64,000 nucleotides of DNA, taken from NCBI GenBank assembly GCA_019187105.1, contig JABAQM010000001.1:310001-374000 (forward strand), in the 5' to 3' direction. A program made the position numbers and the translations under genes. Origin of the DNA: Fimbriimonadaceae bacterium (lineage in GTDB: Bacteria > Armatimonadota > Fimbriimonadia > Fimbriimonadales > Fimbriimonadaceae). Positions within the stretch are counted from its first letter, which is position 1. Each line of letters opens with the position of its first letter. The notes beneath the pieces were generated by a model. That model searched no databases. It saw only the letters and a list, made by a program, of their open reading frames with translations, and had not been told where the DNA came from. This document shows positions 7,484 to 16,378 of the stretch, in pieces.

Positions 7484-8871
7484 GCTTCGATCCACTCCCT
7501 CGCGATCCGGCGAAACGCATCACCACGTTCCCGAAAATCTGCATACGGCGGTGCGCTTGCGCACCCAGGCGCGAGCATGATAACCTCGCCCGGCTGGGCG
7601 CGGTGGGCCGCGTCCTTAAACGCTTCCTCAAGACTCGACCATGACTTGGGCTCGATACCCAGCTGGCAGGCTAGCTCATCATTGTCAGCCCCGAAGAGGA
7701 TGGCCGTGTGACCCGTATCGTGCAGATAGGTACCGACCGGTCGGAAGTCGAGATTCTTGGTAAGGCCTCCCATCAAAAGAAACTGCTTGCCCGGCACCGC
7801 CTTACTACAGGCAATCACAGCGGCGGGATTGGTGGTCATGCTGCTGTTGATGACGAGGACACCTCCATGCTGGGCGACACGCTCGAGGCGGTGGTGAAGC
7901 CCGGGAAACTCGATCAGTACCCGGAGCATCGCTTCCCAATGAGGCTCAACATCGCCAATGAACGCGGTTGCCATTTCCCAGGCCAGCATCGCGTCAACAA
8001 CCTGATGGTCACCAAACAGCGAGAGGTCGGCCAGGTGGACCTCTCGGTTGCCTAGCACGAGGCGCTCACCCTCTCGGCGCGTATTAGCTCGGGAGCGGGC
8101 GCCCTCATGGCTTAGGGCGGGGTCAACCAGTCGCAAACCGACCGCCGAATCAACGTCGCGGAGAACGCGATCTACGGGCGTAGAAATCTCTCGTTCATTG
8201 AGAACGATGGTGTCACCTTCGCCCATTCTCGCGAAAAGCCGCAGCTTGGTGTCCAGATAGTCCTCGAACGTCGGGTGCCTCTCCATGTGGTCGGGAGTGA
8301 CGTTAGTCAGTGTGGCAACCAGGGGCCGGAAGTCGCGAACCCACTCCAACTGGTAGCTGCTGACCTCTGCCACCAGCGGCTGAACCCCGTCCGACGTTTC
8401 GGCAGCTTCGGTAAGGGTCACCTCGTGAAACCCGCTTCCGGCAATGTTGCCGCAAAGGATGGGGTTCTTTCCCGCTGCCTGCAGCAGCAAGTAAAGCATC
8501 ACCGTGGTCGTGCTCTTGCCATTGGTACCGGTGATAGCCAGGATGGGTGACCGAGCGATCCTGTAGGCGAACTCCACCTCGCTGATCACCTCGCGATCCC
8601 CGGCCAGCATGTCCCTTATGGCGGGATGTTCCCTACGAAATCCCGGCGACGGAACGAGAAGGTCGAAGTCGGCAGGATCGAGGTGGCCATGCCATCCGGG
8701 CACCGGCTCCGCACCTAGTTGTTGAAGCTTGTCGACAGCCGATATGATGTGGGGATCGTCCCCCGGCTTCTCGTCGAAAACGGTGACGCGTGCGCCTCGG
8801 GCGAGAGCGGCTCGAGCAATGGCCATTCCCGACCGCCCCATTCCGGTTACCGCTGCGCGCTTCCCCTCCAT
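7480..8871 (-). CDS. murD: UDP-N-acetylmuramoylalanine--D-glutamate ligase MurD
   Basis: The 463-residue cytoplasmic Mur ligase adds D-glutamate to UDP-MurNAc-L-Ala. The N-terminal nucleotide-sugar domain begins MEGKRAAVTGMGRSGMAIARA. The ATP loop ITGTNGKSTTTVM, the central region TNVTPDHMERHPTFEDY and the C-terminal domain with NSSMTTNPAA and LLMGGLTKNLDF are all in place. The start is ATG 8871, which overlaps the mraY stop by one base (TAATG); an upstream extension to 8949 has no family similarity. The stop overlaps the ftsW ATG. The usual C-terminal 'PGCASFDxF' motif reads PGCASAPPYADFRERG, a small variation. Confidence 0.96.
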   Translation of the reverse strand: MEGKRAAVTGMGRSGMAIARAALARGARVTVFDEKPGDDPHIISAVDKLQQLGAEPVPGWHGHLDPADFDLLVPSPGFRREHPAIRDMLAGDREVISEVEFAYRIARSPILAITGTNGKSTTTVMLYLLLQAAGKNPILCGNIAGSGFHEVTLTEAAETSDGVQPLVAEVSSYQLEWVRDFRPLVATLTNVTPDHMERHPTFEDYLDTKLRLFARMGEGDTIVLNEREISTPVDRVLRDVDSAVGLRLVDPALSHEGARSRANTRREGERLVLGNREVHLADLSLFGDHQVVDAMLAWEMATAFIGDVEPHWEAMLRVLIEFPGLHHRLERVAQHGGVLVINSSMTTNPAAVIACSKAVPGKQFLLMGGLTKNLDFRPVGTYLHDTGHTAILFGADNDELACQLGIEPKSWSSLEEAFKDAAHRAQPGEVIMLAPGCASAPPYADFRERGDAFRRIAREWIEA

Positions 8872-9806
8872 TACGCTTTCACCGAACCCAGGCCGGCCGT
8901 CGTGACGGCGACGGCTGCCAATAAGACCTGGACGAGCAGGAAGGTCCAAACGATCCGACTCTCCGGCCAGCCCTTCACCTCAAAGCTATGGTGGATTGGC
9001 GTTGCCGGGAAGATGCGCCGCTTCAGCGTCTTGACGGCGAGTATCTGCATCGGCACGGGGACGAGTTCGGCCAAGAGGACACCACTCAAGACCAGGGGGG
9101 TGACCAGATTGGCGCTGTCGCGGGCGCCGGGTGTCATGGATTCGATGGCCATCCAGCCGATAAGTGCACCCAGCGGCAGCGAACCAACGTCGCCCATGAA
9201 GACCCTTGCCGGTGGCGAATTCCAGAAGAGAAACGCGACCGCTCCTCCTGCACAGGCAGCACCTTCGATTACTAGGGGATCGTTTCCGGACAGCATGCCG
9301 ATAAGAGCGAAAGCGCCACCGATTATCGCCAGCAAACCCCCAGCAAGGCCATCGAGGCCGTCGGCAAAGTTGAAGGCGTTTGCAAAAGCCACGATGAGGA
9401 TCGCCAACGCAGCCAGCTTCCAATCGCCAATGTTGCCCCACAAGACGAGAGGAACCCAGGCGGCGACCAGCTGAAGCACCAGCTTTGGCTTCCATGAGAG
9501 CCCCCGCGAACCTGGCTTGAGCTTCGGCCAGAGATAGTCGTCGACGAAGCCGATGACCGCAAATCCAATCAGGAGCAGCAGAGGAACGCTCAGCCCCTGT
9601 GGCCACTGCGAAAAGGCGGCCCCAACTGCGAGTAGGACGATGAGGCCCCCCATGGTCGGGGTTCCCTGCTTCTTCTGGTGCCCTTCGGGCGCATACTGGC
9701 TGATCGTTTGCCGCGACTTCATAGCACGCAGCATCCACATCACTGGCCACGAGACGAACAGCCCGGCTGCGGCTGCAAAGATCAGCACCACGCCAGGCGC
9801 CGTCAA
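8871..9806 (-). CDS. mraY: Phospho-N-acetylmuramoyl-pentapeptide transferase MraY
   Basis: The 311-residue integral membrane enzyme makes lipid I from UDP-MurNAc-pentapeptide and undecaprenyl phosphate. Motifs present: GTPTMGGLIVL near the N terminus, the catalytic Asp segment NAFNFADGLDGLAGG, FMGDVGSLPLGALIG, and the C-terminal PIHHSFE. It is shorter than the roughly 360-residue Gram-negative forms and closer to Firmicute-type lengths. The start is a TTG at 9804-9806, which overlaps the murF stop as TTGA; no better ATG precedes the first transmembrane segment. Confidence 0.96.
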   Translation of the reverse strand: MTAPGVVLIFAAAAGLFVSWPVMWMLRAMKSRQTISQYAPEGHQKKQGTPTMGGLIVLLAVGAAFSQWPQGLSVPLLLLIGFAVIGFVDDYLWPKLKPGSRGLSWKPKLVLQLVAAWVPLVLWGNIGDWKLAALAILIVAFANAFNFADGLDGLAGGLLAIIGGAFALIGMLSGNDPLVIEGAACAGGAVAFLFWNSPPARVFMGDVGSLPLGALIGWMAIESMTPGARDSANLVTPLVLSGVLLAELVPVPMQILAVKTLKRRIFPATPIHHSFEVKGWPESRIVWTFLLVQVLLAAVAVTTAGLGSVKA

Positions 9807-11155
9807 GCCATGCTCCCCGTCGGAACCGCCCGCTCAAGCTCAAGCGATCGCGAGCCCTTGATCAGAATCACATCGCCGTCTTTCGCTTCTTGCACGAAGC
9901 GGCGGACCTCCTCGATGTCTGAGGCTACTGAAATGCGCGATTCCGGCATGCCGGTTCGTATCGCTTCTCTGCGGAGAACCTCGGTTTCCTCGCCAAATAG
10001 GATCGCCCGGTCCGCAGCGGTAACCGCTAGCGCTCTCCCGACCTCCCTGTGGCCAGTTTCGTTGTACTCCCCCAACTCTTTCATGCTGCCGAGCACGACG
10101 AGCTTTCGGCCCGCAGCGGGAAGTTCCCCAAGGGTCTGCAAGGCGGCAATCGTGCTGCTGGGATTCGCATTGTACGTGTCGAGGACGACCGTGACTCCAC
10201 CAATCCGTCCGATTTCCATCCGCATAGGGGGCATGTCCGCAGCAGCAAGGTCGGCGACGGCGGATTCGGCTCTTGCACCGGCGACGACCGCTGCCAGCGC
10301 ACCGGCGGCGGCATTCAGGGCCTGGTGGCGACCGACAATGGGAAGCGTGGTCCGATGGGTCGCGCCGTCGATTTGTAGCAGCACTTCGCTATGGGTCCAG
10401 TCGAGCGGTCGGTAGCCGACGATTCTCGCGTCAGCACCCTCTTCGAACCCGAACGTGACGACCAGGCCCGGTGCCCGCCTTCGAAGCGTATCGGCGTAGA
10501 GATCCTCCTTCCATAGGACCGCTATTCCGTCCCCTTCCATGTAGGCAAAGATCTCTGCCTTGGCCTGGGCGATGCCCTCGCGCGAGCCCACCATTTCGAT
10601 GTGGGCGGTTCCAATGTTCGTTACGATCGCGATATGTGGGCGGTGGACGGCGGCAAGGTGTTCGATTTGTCCTGGGCCACGCATCGCCAATTCCATCACG
10701 GCGGCGCGATGCTCGTCCACCTCCGCCCAAACCAGCGGTGAGGTGTATTCCGTGTTTTTGTTTCCCGGACTCTTCAAAACCGGACCCAACGAGGACAAGG
10801 CGGCTGCGGCAAACTCCTTCGTGGTGGTTTTGCCGGCACTACCCGTCACTCCGACAACGGGACCGTGAAACGTCTGGCGGAACGAGCTCCCAAACTTGGC
10901 TACAGCTTCGACAAGATCCGGGACGATTACCGCATTCCCGGGCACCTGCCGCTCAGCTAATGTCGCAAAGCGAATGCCCTGGTCGACCAACTTCGGCACG
11001 AAGTCGTGGCCGTCGGCGCGGTTTCCCTTGATTGCCAGAAACAGGGTCCCGTCGGTTACGTCGCGAGAGTCGGTGGCGAAACGAAAAATCGAACACTCGC
11101 CAACCGCAAGCCCTCCAGATCGCTGGGCGACCTCCGACAGGCTGATCGGTTTCAT
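9803..11155 (-). CDS. murF: UDP-N-acetylmuramoyl-tripeptide--D-alanyl-D-alanine ligase MurF
   Basis: This 450-residue Mur ligase adds D-Ala-D-Ala to the UDP-MurNAc tripeptide. The domain order is normal: the N-terminal UDP-binding domain with TDSRDVTDGTLFLAIKGNRADGHDF, the ATP loop GVTGSAGKTTTKEFAA, NKNTEYTSPLVWAE (variation of the family's NNxxGxP motif), the NIGTAHIEMVGSREGIAQAK segment, and the C-terminal domain with DTYNANPSSTIAAL and VLGSMKELGEY. ATG 11155 overlaps the murE stop (ATGA). Downstream, its TGA overlaps the TTG of mraY. Confidence 0.96.
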   Translation of the reverse strand: MKPISLSEVAQRSGGLAVGECSIFRFATDSRDVTDGTLFLAIKGNRADGHDFVPKLVDQGIRFATLAERQVPGNAVIVPDLVEAVAKFGSSFRQTFHGPVVGVTGSAGKTTTKEFAAAALSSLGPVLKSPGNKNTEYTSPLVWAEVDEHRAAVMELAMRGPGQIEHLAAVHRPHIAIVTNIGTAHIEMVGSREGIAQAKAEIFAYMEGDGIAVLWKEDLYADTLRRRAPGLVVTFGFEEGADARIVGYRPLDWTHSEVLLQIDGATHRTTLPIVGRHQALNAAAGALAAVVAGARAESAVADLAAADMPPMRMEIGRIGGVTVVLDTYNANPSSTIAALQTLGELPAAGRKLVVLGSMKELGEYNETGHREVGRALAVTAADRAILFGEETEVLRREAIRTGMPESRISVASDIEEVRRFVQEAKDGDVILIKGSRSLELERAVPTGSMA

Positions 11156-12642
11156 CGCAGGGCTCCTCTCGATCGAAGCGCGCTGCGGGCAAGCTCTCGG
11201 TCGTCCATCGGGTGTTTCGTCCTCCCGATGATCTGGTAGTCCTCGTGACCCTTTCCTGCGATGACAACGATATCGCCGGGCTCGGCCAGTTCCACGGCCC
11301 TGGCGATGCCTTCGCCTCGATCGACAATCGCTTCGTAAGCCGTACCGTGCGGAATCCCAACCACGATTTCCCGGATGATGGCGGTTGGGTCTTCGGTTCG
11401 CGGATTGTCGCTGGTCACCACCAGTTGGTCACTGAACTCGCTTACGGCCGCGGCCATCTTCGGTCGCTTCGAGCGATCTCTATCTCCCCCACACCCAAAG
11501 ACTGTGATGATCCGTTTTGGCGAGAGGGCGCGAACTGATTGAAGGAGCTTTCTCAGGGCGTCGGGTGTGTGGGCATAGTCGACGAGGATATCGAAACCGG
11601 CTTCATTGGCGACTGACTCAAACCGGCCCGGCACCGGCTTCACAGCTTCCAAACCCCGGACAACGTTAACCGGACTAAGCCCTAAACCAACGAGAGCGGC
11701 GGCCGCGGAAGTCGCGTTGTCAACGTTAAAACTTCCGCCGACCCCCAATGCGAGCTCGAGCTCGACTGATCCGAGCCTCAGCCGCCCCTTGATCTGGGAT
11801 GCCGTAACCGAGTTGGCGATCAATTCAACGTCGGCTGACGGGGTGCCAAAGGTAAGTAGTCTGCGACCGGCGGCTCTTAACTCTTCGGCCCATCTCGCAC
11901 CCAGGGGGTCTGCCACACAGATAGCCGACACAAAGGGTTTCCCACTTCGGTCGGCAACTTCCCAAAAGAGGCGTTTTTTCGCTGCCGCGTAACTCTCAAG
12001 AGTGCCGTGATAATCCAGGTGGTCTTGGCTCAGATTCGTGAAAACTCCGACATCGAACCTCACGCCCGCGATCCGTTCCTCTTCAAGGCCATGGCTGCTG
12101 ACCTCCATCGCCAGATGGGTGACACCGTCCTCTTTGCACTTCTGGATCAGGTGGGCAAGCTCGACCGGGAAAGGCGTCGTGTTTTCCAGTGAGCGGCTGT
12201 TCGATGGCCGGCGCAACCCAAGCGTCCCTAGATACGCGCTGCGGTTGCCGAGTGCAGTCAGCGCCTCGTGCACCATCCACGCCGTTGTCGTCTTGCCGTT
12301 CGTCCCAGTGATACCGACGACCTGCATCGAACCTGTCGGATCACCATAGTACGTGGCCCAAGCCATACCCAGAACCTTGTTAAAGTCATGCGCCTCTTGC
12401 GGGAGCTGGACGGCCGCAATGCCTTCGCACTCGGCAATCGCAGCACCTGACTCGGAATGCACGACCGCCGCCACCGCTCCACGCTCCCTGGCCTGCGGGA
12501 GAAACTGATGCGTATCGATCCGTGAGCTAGGCTGACAAACGAAGAGATCGCCTCGGGCCACGCGCCTTGAGTCGTCGTGGATGCCAGACACGTCAATGTC
12601 AGGCAAACCCCCGACCGCGGGGAACATCGCGGAAAGCTTCAC
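11152..12642 (-). CDS. murE: UDP-MurNAc-L-Ala-D-Glu--2,6-diaminopimelate ligase MurE
   Basis: The 496-residue ligase adds the third peptide residue. The ATP loop GITGTNGKTTTAWMV, the NLSQDHLDYHGTLESYAAAK segment and the C-terminal VTSDNPRTEDP are clear. The DNPR sequence is the mark of MurE enzymes that use meso-diaminopimelate rather than lysine, so the cell wall is predicted to be of the meso-DAP type. The GTG start (12640-12642) overlaps the stop of ftsI as GTGA; the stop overlaps the murF start. The length and domain order are normal. Confidence 0.96.
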   Translation of the reverse strand: MKLSAMFPAVGGLPDIDVSGIHDDSRRVARGDLFVCQPSSRIDTHQFLPQARERGAVAAVVHSESGAAIAECEGIAAVQLPQEAHDFNKVLGMAWATYYGDPTGSMQVVGITGTNGKTTTAWMVHEALTALGNRSAYLGTLGLRRPSNSRSLENTTPFPVELAHLIQKCKEDGVTHLAMEVSSHGLEEERIAGVRFDVGVFTNLSQDHLDYHGTLESYAAAKKRLFWEVADRSGKPFVSAICVADPLGARWAEELRAAGRRLLTFGTPSADVELIANSVTASQIKGRLRLGSVELELALGVGGSFNVDNATSAAAALVGLGLSPVNVVRGLEAVKPVPGRFESVANEAGFDILVDYAHTPDALRKLLQSVRALSPKRIITVFGCGGDRDRSKRPKMAAAVSEFSDQLVVTSDNPRTEDPTAIIREIVVGIPHGTAYEAIVDRGEGIARAVELAEPGDIVVIAGKGHEDYQIIGRTKHPMDDRELARSALRSRGALR

Positions 12643-14357
12643 CGCTTTGCCGCCGTTTGAGGCTGGATGTCATTGATGCGAATAACCGTTCGGGCCATCT
12701 CCGCAAACACTGGCCCCGCTACGGAAGCTCCATAGTACTGTCCGGCCTTGGGATTGTCGATCATCACCAAGATAACTGACTTCGGCTGCTCCGAGGGGAC
12801 GAATCCGACGAAGCTCGAGACATAACCGCCCCCACCTACTCGGCCGGTCTGCACGTTAACCTTTTGTGCGGTGCCGGTTTTGCCAGACAATCGGTAACCC
12901 GGAATGCGGAGCTTTGACCCGGTGCCTGCATCGGTTTCGATAACGGCTTCCATTAGCTGGCGAACGGTTGTCGCCGTAGTTGCCGAGAACACGCGCCGGC
13001 CTTCAGCGAGCTTCACCGGGGTCCTGCCCACCGCCTTGACCAGCCGTGGCTCGGCGCGGATACCACCGTTCGCTATCGCAGCAAACGCACTCGCGAGCGC
13101 AAGCGGAGTTGCCGTTAGAGACTGTCCGAAGCCGACATTGGCGATCTGCAGAGGCTTTGCGTACTCGTTGCGATTGAACATGCCGGCTCGCTCGCCCGGC
13201 AGTCCGACTCCGGTCTTGGACAGCAACCCGAGGTCTTCGAGGAACGCCACCATATCGGCATACCCGACATTCAGCGCCCACGTTGCGGCACAGACATTGC
13301 AGCTTTTGGCGATGGCCTTCTCCAAATCCACCTGGCCGTGGGCTCGCGTGCCGTGATGGAGGTCGCACCTTACCCTCCAGTGCCGGTTCAGCTTTAGCTC
13401 ACCACTGCAGTACTTGGCAAATGCGCCGTCAACGACGCCCTTGTCGAGCGCTTTGGCGAGGGTGAGAATCTTGAAGGTCGAGCCGGGCTCGTACGCGCCC
13501 ATGACGGCTGGGTTAAAGTCGGTATCGTCGGCAGAGAGCTTGCGCCCTCCCGGATCGAACGTCGGCCAACAAGCCATCGCTTGGACATCGCCGGTTCGCG
13601 GGTCGATGGCGATGGCTACGCCCCTATCCGCCTTATTGGTCTCAACCGCGTGTTTGACCTGCGACACGGCTGCCGATTGAAGCCTCGTGTCGATCGTCAG
13701 GGTCATGGGCTGGCCATCTTCTTGGGGAGCGGTTCCGGAGCCAAGACGCATCGGCAGGAACGATCCCGACCGATCGACCATCCCCTGCGTGAAGCCGTCG
13801 GTCCCAGACAACACATCGTTTCGCGATCGTTCGAGTCCACCGATTGGCTTTCCCTCTCGGATCGCACCAATCAACGCGGACGCAGCTTCTCTAAGGGGAT
13901 ATTCACGCTGGAGCACACGCCGCAGCGATACGCCGTCTGCTCGCCACCTGACCTTGACGTTTTGGATATCTTTGGCCTGCGAACCGGTGATCGGGCGGCG
14001 CCAGGTTCGGCTTTTCACCCCAGCGCCAGCCGGCTCGGAAAGTTCGGTGCTGGCAATACCTGCCGCCTCGCCAAGCTCAAGAAAAAAGCCAGGGGAGCTG
14101 GGGATCCGCCGATACTCCAATCCAAGCTCAAAGCAGTCATCGGACTGCGCCAGGACCCTGCCGTCGGAGGAGTAGATGGTTCCGCGCCTGGCAAACTCCG
14201 TTCGAGACACGACAAAACGGCGCGTTTGCTTGGCCTTCGCAAGAATGTCGCCGCTGCCCCAAAGGTGCACGCGGGCCTGCGAGACCCCGGCGGCAACGAA
14301 CATCAGCCCGAGAATCCACTTCCCGAGCCGTGAGGTGGAGCTACCGCCTCGCGACAC
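12639..14357 (-). CDS. ftsI: Septal penicillin-binding protein / transpeptidase FtsI (class B PBP)
   Basis: The 572-residue protein has one N-terminal membrane segment (WILGLMFVAAGVSQARVHLW), a PBP dimerisation domain (about 50-200), and a transpeptidase domain. Catalytic motifs are visible: YEPGSTFKILTLAK with the active-site Ser and Lys near residue 295, the SCN triad in AKSCNVCAATWAL, and SGKTGTAQKV near residue 480. There is no PASTA domain after it. It crosslinks septal peptidoglycan together with FtsW. The start is GTG at 14355-14357, overlapping the ftsL-like gene by 17 bp. The position directly after the ftsL-like gene is the classical dcw order. Confidence 0.95.
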   Translation of the reverse strand: MSRGGSSTSRLGKWILGLMFVAAGVSQARVHLWGSGDILAKAKQTRRFVVSRTEFARRGTIYSSDGRVLAQSDDCFELGLEYRRIPSSPGFFLELGEAAGIASTELSEPAGAGVKSRTWRRPITGSQAKDIQNVKVRWRADGVSLRRVLQREYPLREAASALIGAIREGKPIGGLERSRNDVLSGTDGFTQGMVDRSGSFLPMRLGSGTAPQEDGQPMTLTIDTRLQSAAVSQVKHAVETNKADRGVAIAIDPRTGDVQAMACWPTFDPGGRKLSADDTDFNPAVMGAYEPGSTFKILTLAKALDKGVVDGAFAKYCSGELKLNRHWRVRCDLHHGTRAHGQVDLEKAIAKSCNVCAATWALNVGYADMVAFLEDLGLLSKTGVGLPGERAGMFNRNEYAKPLQIANVGFGQSLTATPLALASAFAAIANGGIRAEPRLVKAVGRTPVKLAEGRRVFSATTATTVRQLMEAVIETDAGTGSKLRIPGYRLSGKTGTAQKVNVQTGRVGGGGYVSSFVGFVPSEQPKSVILVMIDNPKAGQYYGASVAGPVFAEMARTVIRINDIQPQTAAKR

Positions 14358-14688
14358 GCAAGTCTTCCGCCGTCATATCGACAAAATTCCCCGAGCGGAC
14401 GTAGCCGCGCAGGCCCGCCCATTGCTCGACGGCATGCATATTGGAAAGACGGTCCGACTGCTGCCGCAGAAGCGCCACTTGCTGACGCATTTCCTTGGCG
14501 CGTTCCTTGCACCGAATTGCCGAACGCCGCGCGTCTTCGAGCATGGTATTGCCGACCAAGCTCGACGCCCCGTAGGCGAGAAAGCCAGTCGCAAGAAGGA
14601 GCAGGAACCGTCCGACCACGATGTCGGCGGTCAGCGATTTTTTACGGACAGTTCGGACCGAGTTTCGTTGCTGAATGGCTTGTGTCAT
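14341..14688 (-). CDS. ftsL: FtsL/DivIC-like cell-division protein
   Basis: The 115-residue protein is bitopic: a basic cytoplasmic N terminus (about 1-22), one transmembrane helix (VVGRFLLLLATGFLAYGASS, about 26-45), then a charged helical stretch (about 52-85) able to form a coiled coil. The sequence is too divergent for a firm family match, but topology, size and position between rsmH and ftsI are those of FtsL, which scaffolds FtsI/FtsW activation with FtsB and FtsQ. The ATG overlaps the rsmH stop (ATGA). The gene symbol rests on synteny. Confidence 0.75.
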   Translation of the reverse strand: MTQAIQQRNSVRTVRKKSLTADIVVGRFLLLLATGFLAYGASSLVGNTMLEDARRSAIRCKERAKEMRQQVALLRQQSDRLSNMHAVEQWAGLRGYVRSGNFVDMTAEDLRVARR

Positions 14689-15599
14689 GGTGTCTCCTCG
14701 CGGATGCGTTCGATGGCCCGCAGCTTTGCACTACGGCTTTTGGGATTTCGCTGAACTTCAGAATCGGATGGGACCAGAGGCTTCGGGGTGAGCTCAAGAA
14801 AGCCTTCGCCGGATAGTTTTCGGAAAGCGCGCTTGACCGCTCGATCTTCCCCAGAGTGATAGGCAAGCACGACCATTCGGCCATGCTGCGCCAGACATCG
14901 AGCGATCTCTTCGAGGGCCTCTTGCAAACCTTCGAGCTCCCGATTAATGTAGATGCGGATGGCTTGAAAGGTGCGGGTAGCCGGATGGATTCTTTTGTCT
15001 CGCTTGGCAGCGGGTACCGCAGCTTGGACGCAATCGACCAGCTCCGAGGTGGTGTGAATGGGATTGGCCTTCCGCCTCTCGGTGATGACCTGTGCGATTT
15101 TGCGTGCCCATCGCTCATCGCCGAAGTTCCAAAGGACATCTTCGATCTCTCGGGCCGACGCACGATTGATCCACGACGACGCAGGCTCTCCGGACGACCG
15201 GTCCATTCGCATATCCAGAGGAGCGTCCGACCGGAAGCTGATTCCCCGCACCGGGTCTTCGATCTGAGCATTGTTGAGCCCGAGATCGAGGAGGATCCCG
15301 TCTGCCCGTGCCGCACGATTGTGGCTGGAGCAGGCCTTCGCCAGCGCTGACGGAAGCTCGCGATAGTCTGCGTTCACCAGCTCGATCTCCACGCCGCTAA
15401 TCGCTTCCAATCGAGTGCGAGCCTCCGCCAGCATGGCTTCGTCCCAGTCCATTCCCAGAAGCAGGCCTCCTGGTTTGATTGCTTCGGCCATGCGAAGGCT
15501 GTGTCCGGCAAGGCCCAGCGTGCCATCCACGACCGTTTGCCCAGCTCGAAGTTTGAGATGATCCAAGACTTCCTCGACCATCACGGACTCGTGCGTCAC
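14685..15599 (-). CDS. rsmH: 16S rRNA (cytosine-1402-N4)-methyltransferase RsmH (MraW)
   Basis: The 304-residue SAM-dependent methyltransferase starts MTHESVMVEEVLDHL and carries the SAM site VVDGTLGLAGHSLRMAEA (an L-G variant of the usual DGTxGxGGH), GILLDLGLNNAQIEDPVRG, RRKANPIHTTSELV, the FQAIRIYINREL helix and LAYHSGEDRAVKRAFR. It methylates C1402 in the decoding region of 16S rRNA. The start is GTG 15597-15599, overlapping the mraZ stop (GTGA). As in most bacteria it is the second gene of the dcw operon. Confidence 0.95.
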   Translation of the reverse strand: MTHESVMVEEVLDHLKLRAGQTVVDGTLGLAGHSLRMAEAIKPGGLLLGMDWDEAMLAEARTRLEAISGVEIELVNADYRELPSALAKACSSHNRAARADGILLDLGLNNAQIEDPVRGISFRSDAPLDMRMDRSSGEPASSWINRASAREIEDVLWNFGDERWARKIAQVITERRKANPIHTTSELVDCVQAAVPAAKRDKRIHPATRTFQAIRIYINRELEGLQEALEEIARCLAQHGRMVVLAYHSGEDRAVKRAFRKLSGEGFLELTPKPLVPSDSEVQRNPKSRSAKLRAIERIREETP

Positions 15600-16093
15600 G
15601 ATGCTTCACCTCGGTTGCCGAGCATGCGGTTGTAGGCGGTGAGGATCGCGTTTCGGCGGGCCTCTCCATACCGATCGGGATCGCGATTGTAGATATCCCA
15701 TTCTTCCGCGGCCCAAATCTCAAGGCGGTCGACACATCCGACGATCAGCACGCGATCTTTCAGCTTGGCCAATTCTCGAAGTTTGTGGGGCACGACCACC
15801 CTTCCCTGCTGATCCCACTTCAGGCCGTCGTCGGCAAGGCCAAAGACCAGTCGGGTGAATTGCTGGCGACCCTGGTTCAGGCTATCTTGAGCCAGGACTT
15901 GTTCGAGCATTCGATCCCAGGTTACGGCCGGGTAGGCCACCAAACAACCGACATCGCCGAGGGCGACGACAAACCCGTCGCCGAGCCGATCTCGCTTCTT
16001 CTTGCTCAGGAGGAGTCGTCCTTTGTCGTCGATCGTTGCCTCATCTGTTCCGATGAGTGGCTTGAAACCAGCTTCGATCGACGGATTGGCCAC
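15596..16093 (-). CDS. mraZ: Transcriptional regulator MraZ
   Basis: The 165-residue protein consists of two tandem AbrB-like swapped-hairpin domains: the first around DEATIDDKGRLLLSKKKRDR, the second around LKWDQQGRVVVPHKLRELAK. MraZ binds direct repeats upstream of its own gene and represses the dcw operon. It carries a C-terminal tail (EARRNAILTAYNRMLGNR). It is the promoter-proximal gene of the ten-gene operon, and a row of five (T/A)GGGA repeats lies 136-193 bp upstream of its ATG, consistent with autoregulation. Confidence 0.93.
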   Translation of the reverse strand: MANPSIEAGFKPLIGTDEATIDDKGRLLLSKKKRDRLGDGFVVALGDVGCLVAYPAVTWDRMLEQVLAQDSLNQGRQQFTRLVFGLADDGLKWDQQGRVVVPHKLRELAKLKDRVLIVGCVDRLEIWAAEEWDIYNRDPDRYGEARRNAILTAYNRMLGNRGEAS

Positions 16094-16120
16094 GATGACT
16101 CTCTAGGGGCTTAAGGTAGT

Positions 16121-16156
16121 GATAAGCCAGCCCGCTTCCCTGCTAACTGGCTTATC
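16121..16156. promoter_or_regulatory. Inverted repeat in the mraZ leader
   Basis: GATAAGCCAG at 16121-16130 is matched perfectly by CTGGCTTATC at 16147-16156 with a 16-base loop. It lies 27 bp before the mraZ ATG, inside the presumed 5' leader of the dcw operon. No T-run follows on the minus strand, so it does not look like a standard terminator for the gene upstream. It could be an operator or an mRNA leader structure. Confidence 0.5.
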
Positions 16157-16228
16157 GAATTTTGGGAGGAGCCCCCGCCCTTCCCCGCAGACCGTTTCAC
16201 CTTCCTGGTTCGTCGATACCGCTTAGTT

Positions 16229-16286
16229 AGGGATTATATTGGGAACAACATGGGACATCCAAATGAAATTAGGGAAATCTATGGGA
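16229..16286. promoter_or_regulatory. Array of (T/A)GGGA repeats upstream of mraZ, putative MraZ operator
   Basis: Five direct repeats occur at 16229 (AGGGA), 16240 (TGGGA), 16251 (TGGGA), 16271 (AGGGA) and 16282 (TGGGA), with starts spaced 11, 11, 20 and 11 bp. Known MraZ sites are TGGGN direct repeats about one helical turn apart, so this is a plausible operator for autoregulation of the dcw operon. The spacing of 11 rather than 10 and the one irregular gap are departures from the E. coli pattern. Confidence 0.6.
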
Positions 16287-16378
16287 ATTTCGTGATTTTC
16301 GAGCGGAAATCCACGCGAAAGTATCATGTGTCTACATGAATAACGGGCGCCCGAAGGCTGGGATGTTCATGATCGGTC

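Noticed and set aside
6212-7711. Plus-strand ORF of 499 codons opposite ftsW and murD
   Set aside because: Composition (His, Asp, Gln, Arg-rich) is that of an antisense shadow over strongly supported genes.
16121-16156. Rho-independent terminator of the spermidine synthase-like gene
   Set aside because: The stem is good but no T-run follows on the minus strand; kept as an unassigned regulatory inverted repeat.
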